Below, piece by piece: positions 45,313 through 53,640 of a stretch of DNA of 64,000 nucleotides. The notes below the pieces were generated by a model. It searched no databases, was not told the origin of the DNA, and worked only from the letters and a program-made list of their open reading frames with translations. Positions within the stretch are counted from its first letter, which is position 1; the number at the start of each line of letters is the position of its first letter. Where the stretch lies: assembly GCF_003992615.1 (NCBI RefSeq), contig NZ_RZMY01000006.1, forward strand, positions 248,001 through 312,000, read 5' to 3'. This DNA comes from Flagellimonas beolgyonensis (GTDB lineage Bacteria; Bacteroidota; Bacteroidia; Flavobacteriales; Flavobacteriaceae). Made by a program: the position numbers and the translations under genes.

Positions 45313-45355
45313 CAAATATACCACCCTTGATCTAGCCTAAAAATGACCAATATCA
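45313..45355 (-). promoter_or_regulatory. FNR-box promoter of the Mla operon
   Basis: Plus-strand TGACCAATATCA (45344-45355). The minus-strand -7 element TATATTTG (45313-45320) is a perfect match, with centres exactly 33 bp apart and about 45 bp before ATG 45268. Confidence 0.82.
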
Positions 45356-45422
45356 TCGCAATAACGGTCTGATTTCTTGTTTTTATTACCACCATCCCTA
45401 ACACACCGTAAATGATGCACAC

Positions 45423-45465
45423 TGATACAAGTCATTTATTCGCAAGGGATGTTAAAGTACCTTTC
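45423..45465 (+). promoter_or_regulatory. FNR-box promoter of the 45486 lipoprotein
   Basis: TGATACAAGTCA (45423-45434) and -7 element TACCTTTC (45458-45465; 7 of 8), centres exactly 33 bp apart, 21 bp before the ATG. It is divergent from the Mla promoter, the two boxes being 79 bp apart. Confidence 0.78.
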
Positions 45466-45485
45466 CCTTTCAAAATCTATGTATC

Positions 45486-45866
45486 ATGAAAAGGATCATA
45501 TTTTACCTCGGACTATTTATCGCCTTATTGGGGACACAGGCTTGTGGCCCTGTTATTGTTTCCCATCGATTGGCCGATCCTCCCCCACCATGGTTTTATC
45601 CCCACAGGGTCCAGACCGTGCGTTATGTATTCTTCCCTGAAATCAGTATTTATTATGATTTGAATACCCGAATGTATGTGTATTTGGATGGAGGTGTATG
45701 GGTACGCAGAAATGTATTGCCTGCCCAATATCGTAACCAAGACCTGAATAGGTACCGCTATGAAAGGGTACGCAATTATTATGACGATGACATTCAACGG
45801 TACCACCAAAACAACAATGCGAACAGGGGGCGAAGCAATGCCACGGTAAAAAGAAGAAGCAATTAA
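45486..45866 (+). CDS. Small Tyr/Arg-rich lipoprotein
   Basis: The protein has 126 aa. The signal ends LLGTQAC, so it is likely a lipoprotein with Cys20. The mature part is rich in Tyr, Arg, Pro and Asn (PPPPWFYPH, YYDLNTRMYVYLDGG, NRYRYERVRNYYDDD), with YYD-x-YVYLDGGVW resembling short beta repeats in envelope proteins of Bacteroidetes. Function unknown. It sits behind an FNR-box promoter. Confidence 0.7.
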   Translation: MKRIIFYLGLFIALLGTQACGPVIVSHRLADPPPPWFYPHRVQTVRYVFFPEISIYYDLNTRMYVYLDGGVWVRRNVLPAQYRNQDLNRYRYERVRNYYDDDIQRYHQNNNANRGRSNATVKRRSN

Positions 45867-45875
45867 ACCATGAAA

Positions 45876-45906
45876 ACCCGCCAACTTTACCATCAAGTTG
45901 GCGGGT
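45876..45906 (+). terminator. 12-bp perfect hairpin after the lipoprotein gene
   Basis: ACCCGCCAACTT (45876-45887) pairs with AAGTTGGCGGGT (45895-45906), loop 7 nt. No run of T follows on the plus strand (TCTTACG), so it may be a weak terminator or mRNA-stabilising element between the lipoprotein and TerB-like genes. Confidence 0.65.
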
Positions 45907-45936
45907 CTTACGCTGTTGAACCTAAATTTTAAAATC

Positions 45937-46341
45937 ATGCTCAATTCTCAAAAAATAGGAAACGAATTTTACCAAAATCTAGGCAAATTGTTCTATGCCG
46001 TGGCCATGGCCGATGACAATGTGCGGCCCGTTGAAACGAAAAGATTGCGAAAGTTTGTCAGGCAAAAATGGTTGGAGGTGGATAATTTTGAAGACGAATA
46101 CGACACCGATGCCGCCTTTCAAATAGAAATTGTTTTTGATTGGTTGGAAGCGGAAGAAAAAGAGGCACAGGAATATTTTAAGGAGTTCAAGGAGTTTTAC
46201 AAGGAACATCCGGAAAAGTTCACACCAGAATTAAAGAAATTGATCTTGGATACAGCGGAATCCATTGCAAGTTCCTTCGCAGGCACCAACAGATCGGAGA
46301 TGATGACTATATTTAACCTCAAACTGTTGTTAAAGGCTTAA
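45937..46341 (+). CDS. TerB-like acidic helical protein, paralogue of 33942
   Basis: The protein has 134 aa from ATG 45937 (MLNSQKIGNEFYQNLG). It shares its whole length with the protein at 33942 (GKLFYAVAMADDNVRP, DTDAAFQIEIVFDWLE, FTPELKKLILDTAESIASSFAG). TerB-like fold inferred; function unknown. It is 1 bp upstream of deoC, so it probably shares a transcript with deoC and deoD, downstream of a hairpin. Confidence 0.65.
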   Translation: MLNSQKIGNEFYQNLGKLFYAVAMADDNVRPVETKRLRKFVRQKWLEVDNFEDEYDTDAAFQIEIVFDWLEAEEKEAQEYFKEFKEFYKEHPEKFTPELKKLILDTAESIASSFAGTNRSEMMTIFNLKLLLKA

Positions 46342-46342
46342 A

Positions 46343-46981
46343 ATGAACCTATCCGATTATATCGACCACACCAATTTAAAGCCCACCGCTACTTTGACCG
46401 ACATCAAAAAACTCTGTGAGGAGGCCAAGGAATTTGGTTTTTATGCGGTTTGTGTGAACGGTTGCCATGTACCCTTGGCTCAACAAGAACTTAAGGAATC
46501 CGATGTAAAACTAGCTGCCGTGATTGGTTTTCCCTTGGGTGCCATGTCCATGGAGGCGAAAATTTTTGAAGCGAAGGACTGCATTAAAAATGGAGCGGAT
46601 GAAATCGATATGGTCATCAATGTGGGGTGGTTAAAATCTGGAAAATTGGATGAGGTTCGGGAAGAGATCCAAGCCATAAAAAATGCCATTGGAACCAAGA
46701 TCTTGAAGGTCATCATCGAAACGTGTTACCTTACCGATGACGAAAAAGTGACCGCCTGCAATATGGCCGTCGAAGCGGGTGCCGATTATGTAAAAACTTC
46801 TACGGGTTTTGGCTCGGGGGGTACCACTTTCGAAGATGTTATTTTGATGAAGAAAGCCGTTGGCGAAAAAGCAAAAATCAAAGCTTCGGGAGGGGTTAAG
46901 GATAAAGCTACCGCACTGAAATATATTGAATTGGGGGTTTCCCGAATCGGAACTTCTTCCGGACCAAATTTGTTGAACTAA
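46343..46981 (+). CDS. deoC: Deoxyribose-phosphate aldolase
   Basis: The protein has 212 aa. It has the Schiff-base lysine K151 in YVKTSTGF, K180 in IKASGG and the acidic residue in DEIDMVINVG (about 86-95). It splits 2-deoxyribose-5-phosphate to glyceraldehyde-3-phosphate and acetaldehyde. It is followed 9 bp later by deoD. Confidence 0.96.
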   Translation: MNLSDYIDHTNLKPTATLTDIKKLCEEAKEFGFYAVCVNGCHVPLAQQELKESDVKLAAVIGFPLGAMSMEAKIFEAKDCIKNGADEIDMVINVGWLKSGKLDEVREEIQAIKNAIGTKILKVIIETCYLTDDEKVTACNMAVEAGADYVKTSTGFGSGGTTFEDVILMKKAVGEKAKIKASGGVKDKATALKYIELGVSRIGTSSGPNLLN

Positions 46982-46990
46982 AACAAACCG

Positions 46991-47695
46991 ATGAGCATAC
47001 ACATTGAAGCAAAACAAGGAGAAATTGCCGAAACGGTACTAATGCCAGGAGATCCCTTGCGCGCCAAATGGATTGCGGAAACCTTTTTGGAAGATGCCTT
47101 CTGTTACAATAAAATCCGCGGGATGCTCGGTTATACCGGCACCTACAAAGGAAAACGGGTATCTGTGCAAGGTAGCGGTATGGGCATGCCCTCTTCCATG
47201 ATCTACTTTCATGAGCTTATCAACGATTATGGCGTAAAGAACATAATTCGAGTAGGCTCTGCGGGATCGTATCAAAAAGATGTAAAACTCAATGATGTGG
47301 TCTTGGCCATGTCGGCTTCCACCACTTCGGGAATCAACAATTCGAGGTTCATTAATTCGGACTACTCCCCAACAGCCGACTTTGAGCTGTTCCAAAAAGC
47401 GGTGGACTATGCCCGAACCCATAACATTCCCATAAAAGCAGGCAATATACTTTCTTCGGATGAATTTTATGGGGACAACCCGGACGAATACAAACTTTGG
47501 GCCGATTATGGGGTATTATGTGTGGAAATGGAAACAGCCGGATTGTACACCATAGCGGCCAAATACAATGTAAAAGCGCTTTCCATTCTTACCATTTCGG
47601 ATTCCTTGGTCACTGAAGAGAGCTTGAGCGCCCGTGAACGTGAAACCACGTTTCGGGATATGGTGGAAATTGCCTTGGCTGCGGCCATTTCCTAG
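46991..47695 (+). CDS. deoD: Purine nucleoside phosphorylase, DeoD type
   Basis: The protein has 234 aa, the family length. It has [22 protein letters not shown] and VEMETAGLY (ribose binding, about residues 178-186) and the catalytic Asp in TISDSLV. It phosphorolyses purine nucleosides; with DeoC it directs the deoxyribose to central metabolism. It abuts the convergent gene at 47696 without a gap. Confidence 0.96.
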   Translation: MSIHIEAKQGEIAETVLMPGDPLRAKWIAETFLEDAFCYNKIRGMLGYTGTYKGKRVSVQGSGMGMPSSMIYFHELINDYGVKNIIRVGSAGSYQKDVKLNDVVLAMSASTTSGINNSRFINSDYSPTADFELFQKAVDYARTHNIPIKAGNILSSDEFYGDNPDEYKLWADYGVLCVEMETAGLYTIAAKYNVKALSILTISDSLVTEESLSARERETTFRDMVEIALAAAIS

Positions 47696-48319
47696 TCAAC
47701 GGGACTTTTCCTGTTGGTAAAGGGTCAAATTCATCCAGGCAAACCAGGCCATAAAAAACACAAAGGTGAATTTTTGGATAACCGGCAATGCCTCCAAATA
47801 GGCACCGGTTTCATAGATAAGATAATTGGCCAAAAAAACGACCAAACAAAGGGTGCCAAACCGTACCAAAAAAGTTTGGCCAGATTTAAACAGGCCGTAC
47901 ATTACCAATATCAAAGCAATCAACCCGGCTACCCCGGCTACGCGAACCATTAGATCATGATTGCCCAATGGCATGGCCATGGTCAACACCAAAGCCAATA
48001 TCCCCGTTGCTCGAACCAAATGGTTGTTACCAACATTGGTATTGAACAACTTGGGCAAATGCAGCCATAACACCATCAAACCTACACAGAGCATGAACAA
48101 AGCCACCAATGTGAATGTTCTCCCCGGATTAAAATCTCCATTCAAGGTTTGGATATCCAACAGATCGCACAGGTAATTGTTCCAAAAACTGAACCCCACC
48201 GCATCGGGATTGGTTCGTGAACCACCAGGATAATTCAATGAGGCCAACACATAGAACAACACAAAAAATCCCATGCCCCAAAGGGGCAACAGTAATTTTA
48301 TTTTCTTGTTCCGATACAT
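47696..48319 (-). CDS. Multi-pass membrane protein of unknown function
   Basis: The protein has 207 aa with six likely helices (about 9-27, 65-85, 103-118, 123-142, 149-168, 178-195). The loop NYPGGSRTNPDAVGFSFWNNYLCDLLD resembles motifs in DUF998-like membrane proteins, but I would not assign it firmly. It follows the RNR gene by 38 bp on the same strand and may belong to that operon. Confidence 0.6.
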   Translation of the reverse strand: MYRNKKIKLLLPLWGMGFFVLFYVLASLNYPGGSRTNPDAVGFSFWNNYLCDLLDIQTLNGDFNPGRTFTLVALFMLCVGLMVLWLHLPKLFNTNVGNNHLVRATGILALVLTMAMPLGNHDLMVRVAGVAGLIALILVMYGLFKSGQTFLVRFGTLCLVVFLANYLIYETGAYLEALPVIQKFTFVFFMAWFAWMNLTLYQQEKSR

Positions 48320-48357
48320 TCTTTGTCTTTAAAAATGGTTCATCCTTTAAATAGTAT

Positions 48358-50073
48358 TCAACAATTGGGGCTTTTGTTGAGACCACAGGCCTGTAAAACC
48401 TGGTTGGCCTTGCTGCCATCCCTGTATACCGTAATGCCTTTCAGACCATATTCCCAAGCGGTCCAGTATATTTCCGAAATGGTTTCCTTGTTGGTTCCTT
48501 GGCTCAGATTGATGGTTTTGGACACGGCATTGTCCGTATATTTTTGAAATGCTTTTTGGTGCAACAAATGGTATTCCCAAGGGATTTCTAGGCTCGTTTC
48601 GAACACTTTCTTCAATGTAATTGGAAGAGTTCCCAGATGCTGAATACTACCCTGAGCCATCACTTCATTTTTTAATTTTTCATCCCACAGACCCAGTTGC
48701 TTCATCTTCATCACAAAAACAGGATTGATCTCCATCTGCGTTTCATTTTCCAAAATGCCCACCCTTTCGTAGGCCAAGGCATACAGCGGTTCAATGGAAT
48801 AGGAGGTATCCGCAATCACGGAAATGCTCCCGGTGGGGGCAATACTGTTGCAAGTGGCGTTGCGAAGGCAGCTATTCGGGTAATGGACACTTTTTTCCCA
48901 ATTCGGAAAAACCCCTCGGTCCTCCGCAAGTTCCTTTGAAGCTTCATAACTTTTGGCTTGTACAAACTGCATCACCTTTTCGGCAAGGGCCACCGCTTCA
49001 TCCGAAGCATAAGGAAGGTTCAAAAGAGCCAAAAGTTCCGCCCATCCCATAACTCCCAAGCCCACTTTTCGGTTATTCTTAGTCGCCTTCTCTATTCGTG
49101 GCAACATGTAGTGGTTTACGGAGATTACATTGTCCAAAAAACGGATGGCGGTTTTTACCGTTGTTTCCAAAATGATCCAATCGATTCCCCAAATCCCGTT
49201 TTCTTGGCGTGCCATTTTGAAAAGATTAATGGAGCCCAAATTGCAACTTTCATATTCAAACAAGGGAACCTCCCCACACGGATTGGTACTTTGAATTGGA
49301 CCTTCCTTCGGTACCGGATTGTATCGGTTGATGGTGTCCAAGAGGATGAGTCCAGGGTCACCAGTGGCCCAAGCTTGGGCCACGATCAAATCCCAAAGCC
49401 CCTTCGCTTTGATGGTTTTGGTCACTTTTTTGGTTCTCGGATTGATCAGTTCCCAATTCTCGTCCGTTTTAACAGCTTTCATAAATTCATCGGAAATGCC
49501 CACAGAAAGGTTAAAGTTTTGAAGGTTGTTCCCTACCGATTTGGCCTTGACAAAATCCTCGATGTCTGGATGGTCGACATTTAAAATGCCCATGTTTGCA
49601 CCTCTTCTCTTCCCACCCTGCCGCACGTGCTCGGTCGCTGTATCATATATTTTGATGAATGCCAGAGGTCCTGAAGAAACGCCGCCCGACATCTTGATCA
49701 AATCGCCATGCGGCCGCAGTTTGGAAAAATTATAGCCTGTTCCCCCACCACTTTGATGAATCAGTGCCATGTCTTTCAACGTGGTGAAAATACTGCCCAA
49801 GCTATCTTCAACCGGCAGTACAAAGCATGCACTGAGTTGTCCATTGGGCAGCCCGGCATTCATCAAGGTCGGGGAATTTGGTAAAAATAGAAAGTCGGAC
49901 ATGATTTGATAAAACCGGTTGGCCCATACCTCTTGCTCCAACGATTCTGCGCTGGCAATAAAATTGGCCACCCTTCTAAAAAGTTGGTTTGGTGTTTCCA
50001 CAATCCTTCCTTCGGCATCCTTTAAAAGGTACCTGGCATTCAACAATTGTTGTGCGTTGGCGGTCGGTTTCAT
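48358..50073 (-). CDS. nrdJ: Class II (B12-dependent) ribonucleotide reductase
   Basis: The protein has 571 aa. It has the Cys residues of the reductase core: C83 (LSACFVL), the thiyl site C266 with E268 in NPCGE, and C402/C408 in CLRNATCNSIAPTGS, with a C-terminal CGLNKSPNC tail that could shuttle electrons. There is no N-terminal ATP-cone. It makes deoxyribonucleotides with adenosylcobalamin and needs no oxygen, unlike class I enzymes. It overlaps the preceding gene by 4 bp in an FNR-box operon, which suits anaerobic DNA synthesis. Confidence 0.94.
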   Translation of the reverse strand: MKPTANAQQLLNARYLLKDAEGRIVETPNQLFRRVANFIASAESLEQEVWANRFYQIMSDFLFLPNSPTLMNAGLPNGQLSACFVLPVEDSLGSIFTTLKDMALIHQSGGGTGYNFSKLRPHGDLIKMSGGVSSGPLAFIKIYDTATEHVRQGGKRRGANMGILNVDHPDIEDFVKAKSVGNNLQNFNLSVGISDEFMKAVKTDENWELINPRTKKVTKTIKAKGLWDLIVAQAWATGDPGLILLDTINRYNPVPKEGPIQSTNPCGEVPLFEYESCNLGSINLFKMARQENGIWGIDWIILETTVKTAIRFLDNVISVNHYMLPRIEKATKNNRKVGLGVMGWAELLALLNLPYASDEAVALAEKVMQFVQAKSYEASKELAEDRGVFPNWEKSVHYPNSCLRNATCNSIAPTGSISVIADTSYSIEPLYALAYERVGILENETQMEINPVFVMKMKQLGLWDEKLKNEVMAQGSIQHLGTLPITLKKVFETSLEIPWEYHLLHQKAFQKYTDNAVSKTINLSQGTNKETISEIYWTAWEYGLKGITVYRDGSKANQVLQACGLNKSPNC

Positions 50074-51098
50074 TTTGGTTTGAGCGACAGGCCTGTTTTG
50101 ACTGTCAAGATTTTCTTTAATTCATTGGTGGTGGTGGAATCAATGAGATTCAGTGCCTTGACTCCACATAATTTTTCTACCATGTGCACCCCTCCAAGCG
50201 TGTTGGAGGCAACCCCGGTCACAATATCGGGAACAATGTCAAAGGCCTTCATCAATCCGTAAACGGCATAGGGATCGGACGCACTCAGTACAGTACATTT
50301 GATATGATCCCGCAGACCATCGATGGCTATGTCGCCATTGTACGGTTCCAAAGGAGAGGCTCCAATTTCAACGATGGCTATATCCGCGTTTATCCGGGCC
50401 ATCCGGTTGAGCATCTGTTGAAACTTTTCCTGATAGATCTCTTTTGGACAAATGGACGAAGGAAGCCCAACATCCACAAAATCCAGAATCGTATCGGCAC
50501 CCACATCCTTAAAGGCCAAAATATCCTTGTAACGGCCCGCCCCTGAAAGTTTGGCTCCAACTACTTTATACCCTGCCTGCTTGAAAATATTGGTGACAAT
50601 ACGGGCTGAGGTAGTCTTTCCGGCCGACATTGAAGTACCCACAAACAGCACAATGGGAGTGTTATACGGAATGTCGGGGATGGTTTCCACAAAATCGTTC
50701 ATGGTCAATTTTTCACCATTCCTAAAGGCATGGCCCCGATATATTACTTGAATCATTTTCGGGATGAACATGGATTTGGAGGTCAATTTACCCATGAGCC
50801 CAGCACCCGTTAAAACGGTCATTTTAAAATCATCGGCCACATTGCGCCAGCTTCCTGTAGCTTCCAAAGTTGCAAAACGTTCACCCAATGCCCCTACTAT
50901 TCGTTCACCGGCAATCACCCCCCGCATTCGACCATTGGGCAGTTCTATTTGGAGGCTTTCCCCCCCTTCGTTCACTATTTCACTGACCACATAATCCCCT
51001 GTCTCCCATTTTTTTCTGGGCAATGCTTTGGTTTCAAAGCCCTTTTCGGCCAAATCTGAAATCCGCGTCAGGGATGCATAAATATACTTGTGGTCCAT
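50070..51098 (-). CDS. P-loop NTPase, DUF1611-like
   Basis: The protein has 342 aa. The Walker A-like GTSMSAGKTT lies near residues 154-163. A preceding beta-rich domain of about 140 residues and the motif DIAIVEIGASPLEPYNGDIAIDG follow the plan of DUF1611/dethiobiotin-synthetase-like proteins. Substrate and function unknown. It is between the M20 peptidase (12 bp gap) and nrdJ (4 bp overlap), so it may act on an amino-acid or peptide metabolite (inference). Confidence 0.6.
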   Translation of the reverse strand: MDHKYIYASLTRISDLAEKGFETKALPRKKWETGDYVVSEIVNEGGESLQIELPNGRMRGVIAGERIVGALGERFATLEATGSWRNVADDFKMTVLTGAGLMGKLTSKSMFIPKMIQVIYRGHAFRNGEKLTMNDFVETIPDIPYNTPIVLFVGTSMSAGKTTSARIVTNIFKQAGYKVVGAKLSGAGRYKDILAFKDVGADTILDFVDVGLPSSICPKEIYQEKFQQMLNRMARINADIAIVEIGASPLEPYNGDIAIDGLRDHIKCTVLSASDPYAVYGLMKAFDIVPDIVTGVASNTLGGVHMVEKLCGVKALNLIDSTTTNELKKILTVKTGLSLKPK

Positions 51099-51110
51099 GA
51101 TGCTGTTTTT

Positions 51111-52283
51111 TTAATTGTATTCTTCGTCTGCCAACAACAATAGGGTCAACAATGCTGTCCGGACTGGAAAATCTTTCAGTAAAATGTGCTCATGATCGGC
51201 GTGGGCACCATCGCCAGTAGTACCCAATCCATCCAAAGTTGCCGTGTACATGCTGGTTGTATTGCCATCAGAACCTCCTCCAGCGGTGGCCTCTTCCAAA
51301 TCAAGCCCCAATAGTGCCCCTTTTGCCTTTGCCAATTTCCAGAGTATTTGATTGCCTTCGGTGCGTTCCATGGGCGGTCTGCCCATTCCTCCTTCCACTT
51401 TTAATTTAACATCCGGGAGCATGGGTTCCAAGGCCAATATTTCTTTGGTAATGTGCTCCCCATCTGCCCTGTTAAGCACGCGAACATCCACAACGGCGGT
51501 ACTTTGGGGTGCTACAACATTGGCCGAGACACCGCCTTGGATCATGCCTACGTTAACCGTTATTCCACGATCGAAATCGTTCATGGCATACAACTTTTGC
51601 ACTTGATAGGATAACTCTACAATCGCATTGACTCCCTTTTGTGGGTCCAACCCCGCATGGGCTGCCTTCCCCGTTACTTTTAGGGTAAAACGGCCAAGGC
51701 CCTTTCTGGCTGTTTTCAGTTTGCCGTGCAAACCAAGTGGTGGCTCCAAAATATAGGCGCGTTCACTGATCTTGGCCAATCGTTTAATCGCCGAACGGGA
51801 TTCCCAACTTCCAATTTCTTCATCGGAATTGATCAAAACCACTGGTGTATGGGTGGTGGCCAACTGTAAATCTTTAATGGCTTTTAGGGCAAAGATCATT
51901 TGGGCCAGTCCAGCTTTCATGTCATACACACCTGGACCATACATAGTATTCCCTTCCGACTTTATCGGCATTTTTTCGAGTGTACCTAGCTTCCAAACGG
52001 TATCGGAATGCCCAATTATCAATTGCAAGGGCTTATCCTTGTTCCTTACCAAAGGTCTAGCAAACAGGTAGCCCCCAGTTTTTTTGCCGGGCATAATCAG
52101 TACGTAAAATCCCAATTCCTTTAATCTTTTCCCGATAAAATTCAGAATCGATGATTGCGTTTCAGGCTGCTTGGAGGGCGTTTCCATACGAACCAATTCC
52201 ATCAAAAAGGAATTCATCTCATTTTGGTGGCCATTTAAATGGTCCAAAATTTCTTGGGCAATATGAGCAGTGCCGGTCTTCAT
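51111..52283 (-). CDS. M20-family metallopeptidase (CPG2/glutamate carboxypeptidase type)
   Basis: The protein has 390 aa. Metal ligand motifs are GHSDTVW (His and Asp), YDMKAGLAQ (Asp), SDEEIGS (catalytic Glu pair) and the C-terminal DHEHIL. A dimerisation domain (about 185-300) lies in between. It hydrolyses an N-terminal or C-terminal amino-acid amide bond; substrate unknown. Start ATG 52283 overlaps the stop of the flavin reductase gene. Confidence 0.88.
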   Translation of the reverse strand: MKTGTAHIAQEILDHLNGHQNEMNSFLMELVRMETPSKQPETQSSILNFIGKRLKELGFYVLIMPGKKTGGYLFARPLVRNKDKPLQLIIGHSDTVWKLGTLEKMPIKSEGNTMYGPGVYDMKAGLAQMIFALKAIKDLQLATTHTPVVLINSDEEIGSWESRSAIKRLAKISERAYILEPPLGLHGKLKTARKGLGRFTLKVTGKAAHAGLDPQKGVNAIVELSYQVQKLYAMNDFDRGITVNVGMIQGGVSANVVAPQSTAVVDVRVLNRADGEHITKEILALEPMLPDVKLKVEGGMGRPPMERTEGNQILWKLAKAKGALLGLDLEEATAGGGSDGNTTSMYTATLDGLGTTGDGAHADHEHILLKDFPVRTALLTLLLLADEEYN

Positions 52284-52891
52284 CGTTTAAAATCTTTGGG
52301 GAAGGGAAACGCGAAGGTCTTGTGAATTTCTGCGAAGCGTCCGTAAGCAATGTAGGCCAAAAGGGGATTGTCCCTGATCTGGTCCTGTTCATCGAGTTCA
52401 GAAAGCCGCATATAATCGTGATGTACATAGGCCTTTTTTACCCTTCCTGTAATCAGGCTGTTTTCAGCAAAACCATCAATGATCTTGAACAGTTCGCATT
52501 CCAAATACAAGTAGGCATCCTTGATCAACGGGGCATCCATGGAGGTGGCTTTGATCAACGGTAGGGACTCAATAATCTGTTGGGATTTGGAAATACCATC
52601 TGTTCTTGGCAAAGCACTCAATGAAGCTGTGACAATTTGATGAGGCGTCGGAAAACTGACCGTAAATTCACCGGTCACCTTCACATTTTGATACGTGCCA
52701 TGACGGGGCGTACACACAAAACCAAAGAAGTTGTCGAAACCCATTGGTGTAGCCATATGTTTTGGAGCCAGATCATACCCATCTTGTTCCTTGGTGCCCA
52801 CCACGATCAATGGCGCAACAGTAAACATGTGGTCCCAAATGGGCATGCTGGTGTCCAATTCCACAAACTTTTGGTCTTGCATTGTTTCCAT
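52280..52891 (-). CDS. Flavin reductase-like FMN-binding protein
   Basis: The protein has 203 aa. The split-barrel FMN-binding fold is suggested by PLIVVGTKEQDGYDLAPKHMATPMGFDNFFGFVCTP and FTVSFPTPHQIVTASLSA. It either reduces free flavin or acts as a flavoprotein oxidoreductase. A second ATG follows at 52882. It is first in an operon of four to five genes (flavin reductase, M20 peptidase, P-loop protein, nrdJ, possibly the membrane protein). Confidence 0.82.
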   Translation of the reverse strand: METMQDQKFVELDTSMPIWDHMFTVAPLIVVGTKEQDGYDLAPKHMATPMGFDNFFGFVCTPRHGTYQNVKVTGEFTVSFPTPHQIVTASLSALPRTDGISKSQQIIESLPLIKATSMDAPLIKDAYLYLECELFKIIDGFAENSLITGRVKKAYVHHDYMRLSELDEQDQIRDNPLLAYIAYGRFAEIHKTFAFPFPKDFKR

Positions 52892-52919
52892 GATCCATCA
52901 CATTTTTACACTGTATCCC

Positions 52920-52962
52920 TAAATTTACAATGCATCGGCAAGGCTATTAATGATATAGATCA
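52920..52962 (-). promoter_or_regulatory. FNR-box promoter of the class II RNR operon
   Basis: Plus-strand TGATATAGATCA (52951-52962) and minus-strand -7 element TAAATTTA (52920-52927; 7 of 8), centres exactly 33 bp apart. The transcript would start about 25 bp before ATG 52891. Confidence 0.78.
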
Positions 52963-52990
52963 GTCCTAATACCGTCTTTGTCTTGCTTTC

Positions 52991-53033
52991 TGATGGAAAT
53001 CATTGGGAAGTTTTGCCCAACCCATGAAATTTG
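52991..53033 (+). promoter_or_regulatory. FNR-box promoter of the DUF302 gene
   Basis: TGATGGAAATCA (52991-53002) and -7 element GAAATTTG (53026-53033; 7 of 8), centres exactly 33 bp apart. It is divergent from the RNR operon promoter; the two boxes are 40 bp apart centre to centre. Confidence 0.72.
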
Positions 53034-53112
53034 TGTACACTGAATAAAATGAACAAGGGGTATTGGATGGCAATTGCAACAACCAACCCCAATAAACTTA
53101 AAATACATCAAC

Positions 53113-53502
53113 ATGGATTACTATTTCAGCACCACGCTACAACATACCTCAATGGAAGAGGCTGTGGAAAAAATAACCCAAGCCTTGAAGGAAGAAGGTT
53201 TTGGAATTTTGACGGAAATTGATTTGAAGGCCACCTTTAAAAAGAAATTGGATGTGGACTTTCCAAACTACAAAATATTGGGAGCCTGCAACCCCAACTT
53301 TGCCCATAAGGCGTTACAAGCCGAAAACAAGATCGGTACCATGCTGCCCTGCAATGTGATTGTCAGGGAAAATGAGGATGGGAGCATCGAGGTAGCAGCT
53401 GTAGATCCAACGGCATCCATGATGGCCATAAAAAATGAAGCGCTTGGGCAAATTGCAAATGAAGTACGGGAAATGTTGGCCAGGGCCATTGACAAACTGT
53501 AA
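53113..53502 (+). CDS. DUF302 protein
   Basis: The protein has 129 aa from ATG 53113 (MDYYFSTTLQHTS). It has the DUF302 pattern: GFGILTEIDLKATFKKKL, YKILGACNPNFAHKAL and MLPCNVIVRE. DUF302 proteins are small cytoplasmic or periplasmic proteins often next to redox genes; the biochemical role is unknown. It stands alone between two FNR-box promoters. Confidence 0.88.
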   Translation: MDYYFSTTLQHTSMEEAVEKITQALKEEGFGILTEIDLKATFKKKLDVDFPNYKILGACNPNFAHKALQAENKIGTMLPCNVIVRENEDGSIEVAAVDPTASMMAIKNEALGQIANEVREMLARAIDKL

Positions 53503-53567
53503 GTTTTTCTCCGATTCCGAGATGGCATTGGACATACTATTCTGCCATAACTGGAAATCTTTCACAT

Positions 53568-53609
53568 GATCCTTATCATTTTAGGTAATCCATGGGTTGC
53601 CTAGATTTG
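53568..53609 (+). promoter_or_regulatory. FNR-box promoter of ftsH
   Basis: TGATCCTTATCA (53568-53579) and a perfect -7 element TAGATTTG (53602-53609), centres 32 bp apart. About 31 bp before ATG 53641. Confidence 0.8.
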
Positions 53610-53640
53610 ATACGTTGCGGATTGAATTAAATTGAGAAAG

